Assembly: GCF_019393635.1 (NCBI RefSeq)
Contig: NC_057861.1
Location: forward strand, 658,281,724-658,345,723
Source of the DNA: Dromiciops gliroides
Taxonomy: Eukaryota; Chordata; Mammalia; Microbiotheria; Microbiotheriidae
Reading direction: 5' to 3'
Length of the DNA stretch: 64,000 nt
Part shown: positions 1 to 11,820 of the stretch, in pieces
How positions within the stretch are numbered: position 1 is the first letter of the stretch
Layout of the letters: each line of letters opens with the position of its first letter
Translations under genes and position numbers: made by a program
Notes under the pieces: generated by a model
What the model was told of the DNA's origin: nothing
Databases searched by the model: none
Seen by the model: only the letters and a program-made list of their open reading frames with translations

Positions 1-354
1 ATTCTGACTTTTTCATTAATGCTCTTTCAGCCTTGGTATTTTGTTCATTGAAGGTACTCATTTTTATTGAAAAAAAGTCATCAAATTGAGAATATTCTCT
101 TTGGAGTCATGCCCAGGCATAATTTTGATAGCTTTCCTTAAGATGTTGTTTAGCAGATAGATGGATAGATAGAGAGAAATACACATGTATGTATGTGTAT
201 AAATACATACACACACACATAAATACATGCATCCCTCTGTGTGGCTAAAAAGAAAATAAAGGCTAAAGTAACAGAAGAACAGTTAGTAATTTTTTTCTTT
301 TTTTAATTAGTAAATTCTTAATTCATGATTGCTTATGCTTCTATTTTAAATGAC
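1..354. other. unassigned AT-rich sequence
   Basis: No gene or recognised repeat is visible. The stretch contains short GATA-type and (CA)n-like tracts at about 152-225. Confidence 0.5.
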
Positions 355-640
355 AATTTTTTAGCCTTGAAAGATTCTAGAACTCTGATCAATGGAAAAA
401 CCAGTCTTAATTCCAAAGTTCTGAAGATGAATCACATGTTCTCCTCCTGAAAGTGAGGTAATAAATTCAAAATGCAGGTGAGGCATGCATTTCTGGACAT
501 GGTCAATGAGGGAATTTGCTTCATTTGACTATGCATATTTGTTAGAAAGGTTTGGGGTTTTTTTCTTTTGTTGCTTTTTATTTGGGGGGGAGAGAAAAAG
601 GAAAAAAGAAACAAATGACTGTTAATTAATAGAGAAAAAA
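355..640 (+). mobile_element. L1 3' UTR fragment
   Basis: The segment ends with a block reading GACATGGTCAATG, then TTTGACTATGCATATTTGTTAG, then a T-rich and G-rich run. The same order of words occurs at 35,935-36,050, where it is the 3' end of a longer L1 containing recognisable ORF2 sequence. It is a 5'-truncated, diverged plus-strand copy. The family call comes from this internal comparison. Confidence 0.6.
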
Positions 641-1224
641 ATTAAGACAGATGTTCTATGCTTCTGAACCTTACATCTTGATGATAGAAATCATTACAGG
701 AAGATGCTGGCTAAGTTTTGGACCCTGCTATGAAATGTGAGATTAAGAAACTCAAACACATAGTTGTTTATTCATGAGTGTAATGATGTTTACAAAAAGC
801 ATCATATCATTTGTAAAAACAAATTATTTGTCTTGGTAATAGATATATAAGCAAGAATCTAATTAATAGGTTTCCTAGTTGCTCTTTCTTCTCATGTGCA
901 TTAAAAGCCTTTTACTTTTCATATATGTGCATGCATGTGTACACAAATGTACATGCACATATGTATGTATATATATTATATATAGGATAATAAGAGACAT
1001 GAGTGAGGACTGGGAATGACATTAGAAATAATCTGATTTAATTCACTCATTTAGAAATGAGGAAGATGAAATCAGTGGTATGCTGGTAAATGTTTAACAA
1101 CCAGCTCTCCAGGAAAAACAAAATTAAACTTAAAGCACAATTTTAATTGTAATCTGCACTATTAACATGTTTTCTATCATGCTTTCATTACCTCTTCAGC
1201 CCTCAGGAACTAACTTCAATTAGT
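641..1224. other. unassigned AT-rich sequence
   Basis: I see no gene or confident repeat. A TATG/CATA-rich patch lies at about 920-985. Confidence 0.5.
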
Positions 1225-1350
1225 TCCTGCACATCCCGAGATGAGACTGAAAGAAAGAGTGTGACTTGCCCAAGGTCACACAAGTAGCAAATAGTAAGGG
1301 TGTCACTCATTTCCAAATTCTTTCACTGCAAATCCAATGCTTTCACTCCC
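1225..1350 (-). repeat. MIR-like SINE relic
   Basis: GTGACTTGCCCAAGGTCACAC followed by AAGTAGCAAATAG is the antisense core of MIR-type SINEs (sense: GTGTGACCTTGGGCAAGTCAC). It is diverged and lacks clear ends. Confidence 0.5.
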
Positions 1351-2198
1351 TTTATGTTAAATAATATTCTTTATTAATTACTTAATTAATCTTTTACATT
1401 AATACACTTTAGATTCTTCCACAAAGCAAGGAATCTAGCAGAACCAAGAGGACAACAGAATTCCAGTGATATTCATGATATCCCAATTTTACAATATATT
1501 TTTAAATAAAAACAAAAACTTAGACTATCTGCAAAAACAATTAAGATAAAAGAATGGATAAAGAAAAGTCATTAAACAAACTATAACATCCAACTTAGTT
1601 TTATAAGTATAAAATATAATTTAAAAGATAGTAATAAAAGGGTTTATAATTTTCTTTTCTAAAAAATTTGAAACCAAATAATATTACATGACATTATTAT
1701 ATGGTATACAGTAGAGAAACATAAAATATATTTCTACTAAAACTTATATGAAGCCAGACCGTCCTCTGATACTATTTTGACTTAGTTTTTAAAAAATATT
1801 AGCTATAGTAAGTAGTGAAGATAAAATTGTAGCAAGCATTGACTATGACAAGGTCAAAATTTCTTTCTTTTTGGAAAATTCAGGGAAAAAATCTACTTTT
1901 GTGTATGAGCTAGAAAAAACTACAGGAAAAGGGACAGAAAGAAAATTATGATTTGAAATAATAACAGAATAAGTCAAATATTTGGGCACTGACTAGAAAG
2001 ATATCTTATTCTCATAGCTAGGTTGAGTCAATATAGTAAGTATGTATTTCCCCAATTAACTTATAATCAATAGATGCATAATTTATAGGTTGTTATTTTA
2101 ATAATAATCTAAATAATAATATGTCTTTGTACAATTAGATTTTAAAATTGTGTACTTGATACTGGAAAATGAATAAACAAGAAGTATATCAAGGGGAA

Positions 2199-2346
2199 TT
2201 TTTTTTTTTTAGTGAGGCAATTGGGGTTAAGTGACTTGCCCAGGGTCACACAGCTAGTATGTGTTAAGTGTCTGAGGCCGGATTTGAACTCAGGTACTCC
2301 TGACTCCAGGGCCGGTGCTTTATCCACTGTGCCACCTAGCTGCCCC
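2199..2346 (-). mobile_element. Marsupial tRNA-headed SINE (copy 1)
   Basis: Read on the minus strand this begins GGGGCAGCTAGGTGGCACAG, contains Pol III box-like segments (GTGGCACAGTGGATAAAGC and GAGTTCAAATCC), then GTGTGACCCTGGGCAAGTCAC, and ends CCCCAATTGCCTCACT plus poly-A. A 7-bp repeat AGGGGAA at 2,192-2,198 and 2,347-2,353 is the likely target duplication. It is a tRNA-derived, MIR/CORE-like head with a short A-rich tail; families of this kind are known from marsupials. A stop-free frame across it is not a gene. Confidence 0.93.
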
Positions 2347-3204
2347 AGGGGAAATGTTTTTAAAAGAAATCATTATTTACTCCCATCAAATCTCAAAATA
2401 CCAATATAAAGAATGAATCATTGAAGATTTGTCATTCAATTTAAAAAGTTGAAAAATAGAATAATAGTTCAGAACAAAGGATTCTGGAATTAGAATTAAG
2501 TGTACAAAATAAATAAGTATTTGATAAATCCAAGAGTGTAAAACATTGGGGAAACAAATCATTATTCAACAAAAATTACTGGAAAATATATTAGTAATGT
2601 AGGGAGGGTGAAATACAATAGGTCTATACTTCACATTATATACTATAAAATAAATTCCAATTGGATCAATGATTCAAATATTTTTAAATAACAAGGTTAG
2701 TTCACTTATGAAAAAGAAAATTCTTATCTTTCAAAAAAGTAGAAGAAACTATTAAAGACATGATAAATATATTTGATGATATGACAATAAAGATATTTTG
2801 CACAACAAAAATCAATGAATCCAAATTAAATAGGAAAGAAACAGATGGGGAAATATATTATCCTTAAGTAATCTGAGGGAAAAAAACCATATCAATTTAA
2901 AAAAAAAACAATTGGATAATTGTAATTATTGCTTTAAAGAATGTGAATAGATGATTCTCAAAGGTAGTGACAAAATGTTTTGAGTAATTTGGAAAAAATG
3001 CTTAAACTCACTAACAAACAGAAAAATACAAATTAAAACAGCTTTGTGTTACTACCTTACACCTATGAAATTGGCAAGGGTAGTTAAAAATAAAATTAAA
3101 TGAGAGCAAAACTTGTAAGGAATCAGCTATGCTATTGCACAATTACTTTGATTATGAAATTGGTATACTCTTTTGGAGGAAAAAATCTATTAAAAGTCAC
3201 AGAG

Positions 3205-3347
3205 GGGCAGCTAGGTGGAGCAGTGGATAAAGCACCTGCCCTGGATTCAGTAGGACCTGAGTTCAAATCCATCCTCAAACACTTGACACTTACTAGCTGT
3301 GTGACCCTGGGTAAGTCACTTAACCTTCATTGCCCCCCCCCCAAAAA
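3205..3347 (+). mobile_element. Marsupial tRNA-headed SINE (copy 2)
   Basis: Full-length copy inserted into the old L1. A 13-bp target duplication AAAAGTCACAGAG lies at 3,192-3,204 and 3,348-3,360. Confidence 0.95.
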
Positions 3348-3680
3348 AAAAGTCACAGAGAATACTAACTTTGTTTGAAGTCATGAAAAAAACTGGAAAG
3401 AATCTATATGTCTACCAGTTGAGGGAATTGCTGAGTAAAACATAGTATATCAAAGTAATAAAATGTCATATATAAAAGTACTGGAATATCATTGTGCCAT
3501 AAAGATGAAAAACATGAATAATTCAAAGAAATACAGAAAATAATTTTTTATAAAAAGGAAGAGAAAAGAAATCAAAATCAGAACAATGTATATGTATATT
3601 TTAAAATTAATGTTAAATTTTTAATATAATTGGGAAATAGTTAATGAAATAAAGAATAATATATACACTAATAGAATGAT

Positions 3681-5110
3681 AGAAAATTAGAACAAAATAT
3701 TGTAAGTAAACAAATGGATGGGGGAAGATGGAAAGAGAACAGAAAGCAGATAAGCTAGCCGGATCATATATTTGAAGTTAGAAAAGACATCAAGTTAAAC
3801 TGCCACATTTTATAAATAAAAAACCATGGCCCAAAGACTTTCATGACTTACTTTAGTACACTTAAATATGTTTTTGCTTGTAGAAAATATAGTTTGTTGT
3901 TTAATTTCCTTTTTATTGATTAATTTTATTGGTAATTTTGTAAAGATTATTGTTTGGAGGAAAAAAAATAAGCAATTCAATTGATCTGAAATACCTTGAC
4001 AGTGGACAAGTATAGAACAGGAGAGCATTGAGGAAAGCCAAAAGAAATAGTTATTAACCAAAACACAGATCATTTAACTTTCTAGGTCTGTTACCCTGAA
4101 TTCAGAAACATACCCAAGGAAACATTAAGACATAGGCATTTCTCGCTCTAAATTAGTAATGCCCTAAGAAAATGTCTTTAGCATTCTGTGCTAACTAAAG
4201 TTTCTAAGGCCTTTAAGGACACTCTCAGGTATAAATAAAATAACTTATAGAAGTCCACATCTCAGAGAAAACAAGCCTCCTTTTCTCCATCTACTACCAA
4301 CAAATAGCAAGATGAACATGAGTTTATGAAACAAAATGAAAACAACATAAAATCAAGTTCAAGGTCAAAGTTAAAATCTGTTGCAGTCATTCTCAGTCTT
4401 GGTAATAGGGAAACATCAGGTTATTTGTGTGATTTTGTTTTTACTCCTTCTCCCACCTTACTCCCTCCTAGAGTGTTATTTGACAAATATGTATTTTTTA
4501 ACTAAAAAAAATTAATTAGTTTCAAGGGTTTTTTTTAATCATTTTACACCACTACAAGATAAAGTACAATATCCTGTGTTGCCAAACAGTATTGGTCCAC
4601 AGAATGTGCCCACCACCTTCTTTCTGGCTATGAGGTTTGGACCTGCCAGACATCACATTATGTTCCTCGTGAGTCAAACTTCACATTAAGTGTCAAGAAA
4701 GCGTTGCTAACAATGAGGAACTGGAATTCAGACAACTTACCATCATAGATCTGCTGCACTGAGCATGTGCAGAGAATAGATTAGAGCCAGAGACCCAAAG
4801 AATTGCAGAAGTGAGCTGGAATGGGGTGATGACAAGCAGACTCTGCCAAAGAAGTACCATAAGGATGCATCTAAAATGTAACTTGAAACAAGGACAACAT
4901 GGCACTCAGCAATCATCAATGCACTGTAGTTCATTTTGAGTAAAGAGCAAAGAGGCAGACCTCGAAATAGTAACACACCCTCAAAGGCTGGCTACAGAAG
5001 TAAGCCAAAGGACAGTCATTCATCTGTGTGCAGTGTGGAAAGAACCGATGATACACACACTTAATGACAATACCAACCAAAGACCACAGCTTACATGAAT
5101 TCTGTGCAGG

Positions 5111-5112
<2 letters not shown>
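3681..5112. other. unassigned sequence
   Basis: No gene is supported. Around 4,530-5,060 the sequence is less AT-rich and shows short minus-strand open frames, but I could not match them to a protein or a repeat. Confidence 0.45.
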
Positions 5113-5203
<91 letters not shown>

Positions 5204-5330
5204 TCTCTCCTCTCTCTCTCTCTCTCAGTCTTCCTCTCCCCCTCCCTCCCTCTCTCTCTCTCTTTCTCTCTCCCTCCCTCCCTCCCTCTTTCTCTCTTTC
5301 TTCCTCTCACATCTTCTCTCTCTCTCTCAC

Positions 5331-5375
<45 letters not shown>

Positions 5376-5446
5376 CTTCCTCTCCCCCTCCCTCCCTCCC
5401 TCTCTCTCTTTTTCTCCCTCCCTCCCTCTTTCTCTCTTCCTCTCAC

Positions 5447-5495
<49 letters not shown>

Positions 5496-5563
5496 CTCCC
5501 TCCCTCTTTCTCTCTCTCATCCTCTCTCTGTCTCTGTCTGTGTGTGTGTGTCTCCCCCTCTCT
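5113..5563 (+). repeat. Compound polypyrimidine microsatellite (CT)n/(CCCT)n
   Basis: About 450 bases of CT dinucleotides interspersed with CCTCCCTCC blocks and CACATCTT interruptions, ending in TGTGTGTG. Two or three related blocks of about 100 bases recur in tandem, which indicates past block duplication. The long Ser/Leu or Arg/Glu open frames over it are artefacts. Confidence 0.97.
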
Positions 5564-5699
5564 TGAATTTTATTCTAGCATCACCTATATTCATTGGATC
5601 ATATCAAATCATTGAATCATTTAATTTAAAGCTGGAAGAGACCTTAAAAATGATCTAACCAAATCCCCTCATGTCACGGATCTGAAAAATCATACAATC

Positions 5700-6172
5700 A
5701 CATCACATAATTTTTAAGGAACATTCAAGGGCTACTTATTTCAACCTGTACCAGAACAATAGTCCTTTTTACACCAACCCACGTAGTTACTGAGTCATGT
5801 CTTGAAGACCTCTAGTGAGAGTAAACCTAGAGCCTCCAAGGCAGCCTACAGAACTCTTGAACAGTTCTAATCATAGGTAAGTTTTCCCCAACATCAAGCC
5901 TAAATTTTTCTCTCTGAAACTTTCACCCATTATTTACCCATCTTTCCACTAGGACCAAGTAGAACAAGTCTAATCTCTTCTATTTGACAACCCTTCGGGT
6001 ACTTAAGAGAGCATTTATGACCCCCTAAGTCTCTTCTCCAGGACAAACATGCCTAGTTCCATTAAGCCCATTCTTGTTCAGGGAGATATTCAGACCCTTC
6101 ATAATTCTGGTCAACTTTCTTTTCATGCTCTCTTGCTTATGAATTTCTTCCTAAAATATGATCCCCAAAACT
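5700..6172 (-). mobile_element. CR1-type LINE, C-terminal ORF and 3' part
   Basis: The antisense words CTAGAGCCTCCAAGGCAGCC, AAGTTTTCCCCAACATCAAG, GACCCCCTAAGTCTCTTCTCC and CTAAAATATGATCCCCAAAACTG appear in the order expected for the reverse complement of a CR1 ORF2 C-terminus and 3' end. The adjacent stretch of the same family is at 46,735-47,170. It is old and broken. Confidence 0.65.
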
Positions 6173-6195
6173 GAAAAAAATTAAGAAAAACATGG

Positions 6196-6339
6196 GGGGC
6201 AGCTAGGTGGCTCAGTAGATAGAGCACTGGCCCTGGAGTCAGGAGGTCCTGAGTTCAAATCCAGCCTCAGACACTTGACACTTACTAGCTGTGTGACCCT
6301 GGGCAAGTCACTTAACCCCAATTGCCCCACAAAAAAAGA
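6196..6339 (+). mobile_element. Marsupial tRNA-headed SINE (copy 3)
   Basis: Complete head and body. The flanks carry an imperfect 15-bp duplication (AAGAAAAACATGGGG and AAGAAAAATATGGGG). Its A-rich tail runs almost directly into the GGAA microsatellite. Confidence 0.93.
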
Positions 6340-6359
6340 AAGAAAAATATGGGGAAGCA

Positions 6360-6456
6360 AAGGAAGGAAGGAAGGAAGGAAGGAAGGAAGGAAGGAAGGA
6401 AGGAAGGAAGGAAGGAAGGAAGGAAGGAAGGAAGGAAGGAAGGAAGGAAGGAAGGG
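6360..6456 (+). repeat. (GGAA)n microsatellite
   Basis: About 24 nearly perfect AGGA/GGAA units immediately downstream of a SINE target duplication. Tandem GGAA is the core site of ETS-family factors. Confidence 0.98.
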
Positions 6457-7084
6457 AAATTATTATTGATGATCAATATTTTCTTGTCTAAGCATTTATT
6501 TCCAGGAGATGCCAGAAAAGTGAAAACACTTGTCTTTTATGTGCAGACTCCCTTCTTTTCCCTTCTTTTAAAAAGTAATATAGCATTTATTCTCCTATAA
6601 TCTTCTGATACCTTTCCTATTCACCACTGACTGTGGTCCAACAATCATATATAATATCGCTGTTTTGTTTTGTTGTGTTTCATTGAGTACCTGATTATAT
6701 AACTTATCTGGAACTGGGGACTTGGACTTACTCTAAGTATTCTCCATCTCCCTGCTTATAATGGATTGAAGTCTCCATTAACCACTTTCGTCCCATACTT
6801 TACCATCTAAATATTATTCTGCTTTGCAGAACAAAAAAAAAGTAAAGTGGGATTTGATTAGGTTTTTTTTCTTCTTTCCATCATCCATTATCATCATTCT
6901 ATTGACCCCAAGCAGACCTTCTTTGAGCTTTCATTTGTCACCTAAATAGGCTTTAATTTTGTATTGTACTTAGAATTACTATTCTTCCTTAGACTAGGCT
7001 CATTCTGTGCTTTAGCCTTCTTGACAATATCATTTTTGTATTCATGTTCCGTCCCCTGTCTTTGCTTCTACCTTCTGTATATAT
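6457..7084. other. unassigned sequence
   Basis: T-rich sequence without a recognised gene. It may hold diverged L2 upstream of the next entry. Confidence 0.4.
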
Positions 7085-7738
7085 CATCTTCATCCTCCTC
7101 AACTCTTCATTACCCACTCATATCCAATCTATTGCCAATGCCTGTCAATTTTACTCTTGACTACACTCATTCCTCTCCTCCTTTCTCTCCACCACCATTT
7201 TCATCACCTCATGACTCCAACAATTCTTTTTCACCTCCAATATCAAATACAAAAATCCTTTGTTGGGCATTTAAAGCCCTTCATAATCTAGACTGCCTCT
7301 TCCAATCTTTCCAGTCTTCTTACATTTTACCCACCCCATGTACTCTTCGATCTAGTGGCTGTTGCCTAGCTGTTCCACGAAAAAAAATGCTTCATTTCTT
7401 AGCTACAGGCATTTTCTCTGGTTCTCCTTCATGCCTTGAATGCCCCCTGCCCTCATCTCCGTGTCTGTACTGCCCTGGATTCCTTTAAGTCCCAGCTAAA
7501 ATTTTATCTTCTTTCCCAATCCTTCCTAATTCTAGTGCCTTCCTGCTCTTAATTATTTCCCATTTATCAAAGATATAGCTTGTTTGAACATAGTTGTTTG
7601 CTTGTTGTCTCCACCATTAGATTGTGAGCTATTTGAGGGCAAAGACTATCTTTTGCCTTTCTTTTTATACACAGAGCTTAACACAGTGTCTGACACATAG
7701 TAAGCACTTAATAAATGCTTATTGACTGACTGACATAT
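7085..7738 (+). mobile_element. L2-type LINE, end of ORF2 and 3' tail
   Basis: The reading CWAFKALHNLDC (near 7,260) corresponds to the conserved LAFKALHNL region at the L2 ORF2 C-terminus. After it comes the 3' UTR: TTAGATTGTGAGCTATTTGAGGGCAAAGAC, then ACACATAGTAAGCACTTAATAAATGC, then a TGAC-repeat tail at 7,721-7,735. It is 5'-truncated and broken. Confidence 0.8.
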
Positions 7739-8599
7739 CAAAATCTAACTCAATTGATGGGTTTTCTGTGGATCCATATTGTTACCATTATACAACTCTC
7801 ACCCCTTTCTCCCTTATTGAAATAATTGTTTCGGTTCCTGCCTTTGGGATTTCAGTCCTTAAAGTTCCTTTCACATTATGCTGACTTCTCCTGTTAGAAT
7901 ACTAGTTCATGGGATCCTATCTTTTCTCTGAACCTTCGTGAATTGGTTTTCCCCAAATCTAGAACATTTGTCAGACTATGTCCTGCTTTCCTTCACTTCT
8001 TGATCATGAATTCCAAGATCAATTGGTCATTTGATGGTTGTTGATTGATTTCCCTTCAAGGTTCCCATCATTTCTCCTTTATGAAACAGTTCCTTCTTGT
8101 TAATAAGAAACAGATCTAGAAGAGTATTTTTCCCAAGTTTTGAAAGATTAAATAACCGTTAAGATATGCTAAGAAATTATACACTGCTCTGCTTAGGACA
8201 GAAAGAGAACTCCAGCAGATTTCAGAAATGATAAGTGGTGTTATTCTAGGTGATGCATGCCAAATTCATCAGGCATCAGTTTCCCAAACTCATCTATTTT
8301 CTCTTTTTTGTCCATGTAGTCTGTAGTATATTCCAAAGACAATATTGCTTCCATTTCTGCCTCCCTTTATCTTCTTCAAAATTCGTTCCACTATTCTTCC
8401 CTATTCTCATTCTAAATTTCCTCACCTGAGAATATCTTATTATTATAAAATGTTCCTCTGTCCCTATCTCCCTTGTTTGCTTTGAATAAGATACAGCCTT
8501 CCAGATTCACATACCAGTGGTTCTCTCTCACCAGTTTCATTGATAAATAAGTCAAATTTGACTTCCTCCATTCCTCTTGCCCATTAGCCATACTTTGTT
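7739..8599. other. unassigned sequence
   Basis: No gene, splice-bounded exon or confident repeat seen. Confidence 0.45.
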
Positions 8600-8725
8600 C
8601 ATGGGAGGAAACAGATGTCCACTGAGGTTAAGTGACTTGTATAGAGTCACAAAGGTAATGAATAACTTAACTGGGATTTAACTTAACTTAACAGACATTC
8701 TGACTCCAAATCTTCTCTTGCCACT
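8600..8725 (-). repeat. MIR-like SINE relic
   Basis: GAGGTTAAGTGACTTGTATAGAGTCAC followed by ATTCTGACTCCAAATCTTC is the antisense layout of a MIR core and head. Diverged. Confidence 0.5.
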
Positions 8726-8734
8726 AAAATATAT

Positions 8735-8800
8735 CATTCCCTCAATAAACATTTATTGAATATATATTTGATACAAGGAACCACACTTGCTCAATGTTTA
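8735..8800 (-). repeat. L2 3' tail fragment
   Basis: CAATAAACATTTATTGAATATATATTTGATACAAGGAACCACACTTGC resembles the antisense of the L2 terminal segment seen complete at 32,882. Very short. Confidence 0.35.
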
Positions 8801-9744
8801 TCATCTGCTCTATAACTTAGAATTTTAATGAGTTCAGGTCAAGGCTTGAAACAGATATTTTTCCTAGATGAATTTAGTCTTCATCTCAATGTTGAGATTA
8901 GTCAGCTAATGTTCATATTAGCTTGATGCAGATGAATTCTGGCTTGAGCTAATGTAGTTTAGCCTGAATTACAGTTGTCTCTGGAATGCAGTCTAGAATG
9001 TGTTCAGTTATCTGAAAAGTCACACCACTTACAAATTAATGAATATCATTATGCATATTCGACTTAAGAGTAGTGAGAAGGTTTTTATGATTCCTCATTC
9101 TGTCCCAGCAGTGACTTCTTGCTTTCCATTATATATTATATATTAGAGTTGGGCTATATCACCTTTCAGTTATGCAAACCACCAGCCCTCTCTCTGTACT
9201 TGCTCTCTGATTCATATTTTCCCTGAAGGGTGGAGAGGCAATCAACCAATTTCCTTTAAAAGGTTTTCTCAGTGCTTGAATGTGGAGAAGGAATCTCAAG
9301 CTTCCTTCTTTTCCATCTCTTATTGGGCTGAAAGTTGCCTTTGGAGCAAGAGTAAACAAAAATGCTCATAATTTCCACCAAGAAATCCAGAAAGCAAACC
9401 TGAACCTTATCAACAAGGACCAACTTAAAGCATGATACAGATAACCCACTGGTGAAAAATCAAAAACTAACTGTGAATAGATATGCATGTATATGTGTGT
9501 AGAACTTTCTATTTTCCTTACAATTGTTTTGGTCTTCACTCATACTTGTACCTTTAACTTCATCTTCCTGACATCTCATATTTGATTCTATTCTGGCTCA
9601 AATGATAAATACCCTCCAAACATGGGGAGAAAAACATTAGACCCGAAATTAAAGACTATTTGTTCAAGAATCAACTCTGCCTCTTTCAATCTATCTGACC
9701 TTAAGCATGTTCCATCACCCTTTGGGCCTTACTTTCATCACCAT
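8801..9744. other. unassigned sequence
   Basis: Unique-looking AT-rich DNA. A short minus-strand open frame (9,159-9,359) has no recognisable motif. Confidence 0.45.
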
Positions 9745-10012
9745 CATCATCATCGCTAGCATTTTATAGTGTATACTATGTGCCAGGCACTGGACTAAGC
9801 ACTTTACACAGATTGTCTTATATGATCCTCACAAACAACCCTGAGAGGTAGGTGCTGTTGTCTCCATTTTATAGTTGAGAAAATGGAAACAAACAAAGGT
9901 TAAGGGACTTTTCCAGGGTCACATAGCTAGTAAGCGTATGAGGCAGAATTTTAACTCAGATCGTCCTGACTCCAGGCCCTGCTCTATCCACAGCGCTATC
10001 TAGCTTCTTCAT
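9745..10012 (-). mobile_element. MIR, nearly full length
   Basis: On the plus strand the order is: 3' end (CTATGTGCCAGGCACTGGAC), middle (CCTCACAAACAACCCTGAGAGGTAGG), core (GGACTTTTCCAGGGTCACATAGC), then tRNA-like head (CCTGACTCCAGGCCCTGC). This is a complete MIR-type element in antisense. Confidence 0.8.
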
Positions 10013-10129
10013 CTTTAAAATGAAGGGGTTAGTCTAGAAGATCTTTAATGTCCCTTTGAGCTCATTATAAATCTATGGTCCAATTCCCATGGTACCTCTG
10101 AGAACTTTATATATTTAGAATTTTAAAGA

Positions 10130-10290
10130 GTTAGATGAAACCATAAAGATCATCTCATTCAATAAACATTAAGTTGCCCCTTCATGCAATGTAAATAACT
10201 ATCTAGTCCCCTGATGAAATAGATGAGGAACTAAACACTAAAGAGATTATGTTATCAAGCCCACAAAACTAGTAGGGACAAAGCTCTTTT
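10130..10290. repeat. old interspersed repeat, MIR- or CR1-tail like
   Basis: AGTTAGATGAAACCATAAAGATCATCTCATTC plus GATGAGGAACTAAACACTAAAGAG follows the pattern of the 3' halves of ancient mammalian repeats. The family is uncertain. Confidence 0.35.
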
Positions 10291-10515
10291 GAGTGTGAAA
10301 ATATTAACATCAATAGTAATATACATTATCATACTAATATTAATAATGAAAGATATCCTAGAAGACATAGCATTATACTACCATCAGTAGGACATGCATG
10401 TCATTATTTTTCTAAAAATTATATTAATCCATTCAAACTCTCTTCACTCAGTCTCATTTGGTATATTGAGAGGAACAGAGGATGTATAATTAACAACTTT
10501 TAAAATATGTTCTAG

Positions 10516-10676
10516 GGGGCAGCTAGATAGCGCAGTGGTAAAGCACCGGCCCTGGATTCAGGAGTACCTGAGTTCAAATCCAGTCTCAGACACTTGACAC
10601 TTACTAGCTGTGTGACCCTGGGCAAGTCACTTAACCCTCATTGCCCTGCAAAAACAAAACAAAACAAAACAAAAAA
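10516..10676 (+). mobile_element. Marsupial tRNA-headed SINE (copy 4)
   Basis: Full-length. The tail is a (CAAAA)n variant. Target duplication AAATATGTTCTAG at 10,503-10,515 and 10,677-10,689. Confidence 0.95.
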
Positions 10677-10769
10677 AAATATGTTCTAGATAAGATTCTA
10701 GCTATGGATAACTTTAAGTTTTGGCAGAAATATGCAGTAATCTCTCTCTCTTGTCTCCAGTCTGTTTCT

Positions 10770-11235
10770 CCTCCAAACCACTATATACAGCATTTCCAAA
10801 TTAATGATCTCAAATCATTGCCAATCCTTAACTCAAACACTTTCAATGGCTCCCCATTTTTTATAGGAAAAAATCCTAATTCCTTTGTCTTGCATTCAAG
10901 GTCTGCCATGTTCTTGCCTCCACCATAAATTAACAGCCTTATCTACCACTGATCACTTTCATCACTCAAACTGGTCTACTAAGTCTACCTTTCATTTTCT
11001 CACAGCTGTCCCTTTGTTTTCAATATTTCTTTTCCCAAAATTCATCCCCCAGCCCCACCCCAAGACCATTTCTACCTACTGAAATCCTACTTGAAGATCT
11101 AGATGAAGCTAGATGAACCTTCTGCATGAAGTCTTTCCTGATCAACTCAGTAAGTGAGCAATTTTCCCTCTTCTGAACCTCATTGTCCATACCACTCATA
11201 TAAAACTTGTGACATGTTGACTTTCATTTTCATTA
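10770..11235 (+). mobile_element. L2-type LINE, ORF2 C-terminal and 3' fragment
   Basis: ACTTTCAATGGCTCCCCATT, then AATCCTAATTCCTTTGTCTTGCATTC, then AAGTCTTTCCTGATCAACTC are familiar L2 words in the expected order. Broken and 5'-truncated. Confidence 0.7.
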
Positions 11236-11449
11236 TTTGGGTATACACTTTTGCTACTGACTAACCCCTACTCTCTCTTCCCTCAATGATAATTCTCTCT
11301 CAAAAGTCTGGAATCATCAGTTCCCAAATTCGAGTTCTTCTCCAACTTAACCAACTGGCTTTGAATCAGCTTACCAGTTGTTCTATCTACACAAAGACGT
11401 CTGACTTGATCTTCCAACCAGTTACAAGATATACTCTGTGTGGCATCAT

Positions 11450-11453
11450 CTGT
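11450..11453. repeat. ERV target-site duplication, left
   Basis: CTGT directly abuts the first base of the left LTR and is repeated at 15,174-15,177 after the right LTR. Confidence 0.8.
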
Positions 11454-11811
11454 TGTTAAGGGCTAAAATTCTAGCTAGTCTGTCTAAAATATCTAATGAG
11501 TGGTCGCCAATCAATTACAAGCTTTAGCAAGAGTTAGACTTTTAAGCATTTATTAAGGAGAATAAGAATTTGGTAAAGAGAGAGAGAAAGGCCTAGATTC
11601 CTATCTATTAAAGGGAGAGCACATTTCTAGCTCCCTTCTCCGCCAGCGTCCTCAGGAAAAAGAGCGAGAGTGAGCGCCAGTCTCTTCCTTCCTCCTCCCA
11701 CTAGTCTGCGTCACTTCCTGACTCCTGGTCTTGCCCTCAAAGACCTTCGCTTCATGGGCAGAACTCTTCTACAGTAAGTATCCAGCAGGTGGCGTTATTC
11801 CAATCATTACA
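11454..11811 (-). repeat. ERV LTR (3' LTR of the minus-strand provirus)
   Basis: Plus strand begins TGTTAAGGGC and ends CAATCATTACA. Minus-strand AATAAA is at 11,549-11,554. A CTCF-like motif lies at 11,782-11,795. Comparison with 14,816-15,173 shows no difference that I can find. Confidence 0.93.
11782..11795 (+). promoter_or_regulatory. CTCF-like core motif in LTR
   Basis: CCAGCAGGTGGCGT fits the published CTCF core CCASYAGRKGGCRS at 13 of 14 positions. This is a motif match only. Confidence 0.5.
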
Positions 11812-11820
11812 GTCCCCCCT
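11812..11820 (-). other. ERV polypurine tract
   Basis: On the minus strand AGGGGGGAC abuts the LTR start TGTAATG, the expected position of the plus-strand primer. The same ten-base word (with the adjoining T) recurs at 12,371-12,380 inside the element. Confidence 0.7.

Larger units (their letters stand above)
1480..3680 (+). mobile_element. Old L1, ORF2 end and 3' UTR, split by two SINEs
   Basis: Words matching the end of L1 ORF2 occur in order: AACAAATCATTATTCAACAAAAATTACTGG near 2,550, TTTTGCACAACAAAAATCAATG near 2,795, and AATACAAATTAAAACAGC near 3,025. The last corresponds to a block also seen in other copies at 29,945 and 35,120. After the SINE at 3,205 the copy continues with the GGAATATCATTGTGCCATAAAGATG stretch near 3,480. 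It is heavily mutated with no open frame. The part before 1,850 is assigned weakly. Confidence 0.6.

Noticed and set aside
2142-2409. Recurring short peptides such as GGPEFKSGLRHLTLTSCVTLGKSLNP at many sites
   Set aside because: This is the translated body of the SINE, repeated at each copy; not a gene family.
3205-3280. tRNA-like heads of the SINEs considered as tRNA genes
   Set aside because: A and B box-like segments are present but they are SINE heads with target duplications and no complete cloverleaf.
5064-5658. Long Ser/Leu open frames (plus) and Arg/Glu frame (minus)
   Set aside because: They are pure CT/GA dinucleotide periodicity with no start context and no protein-like composition.
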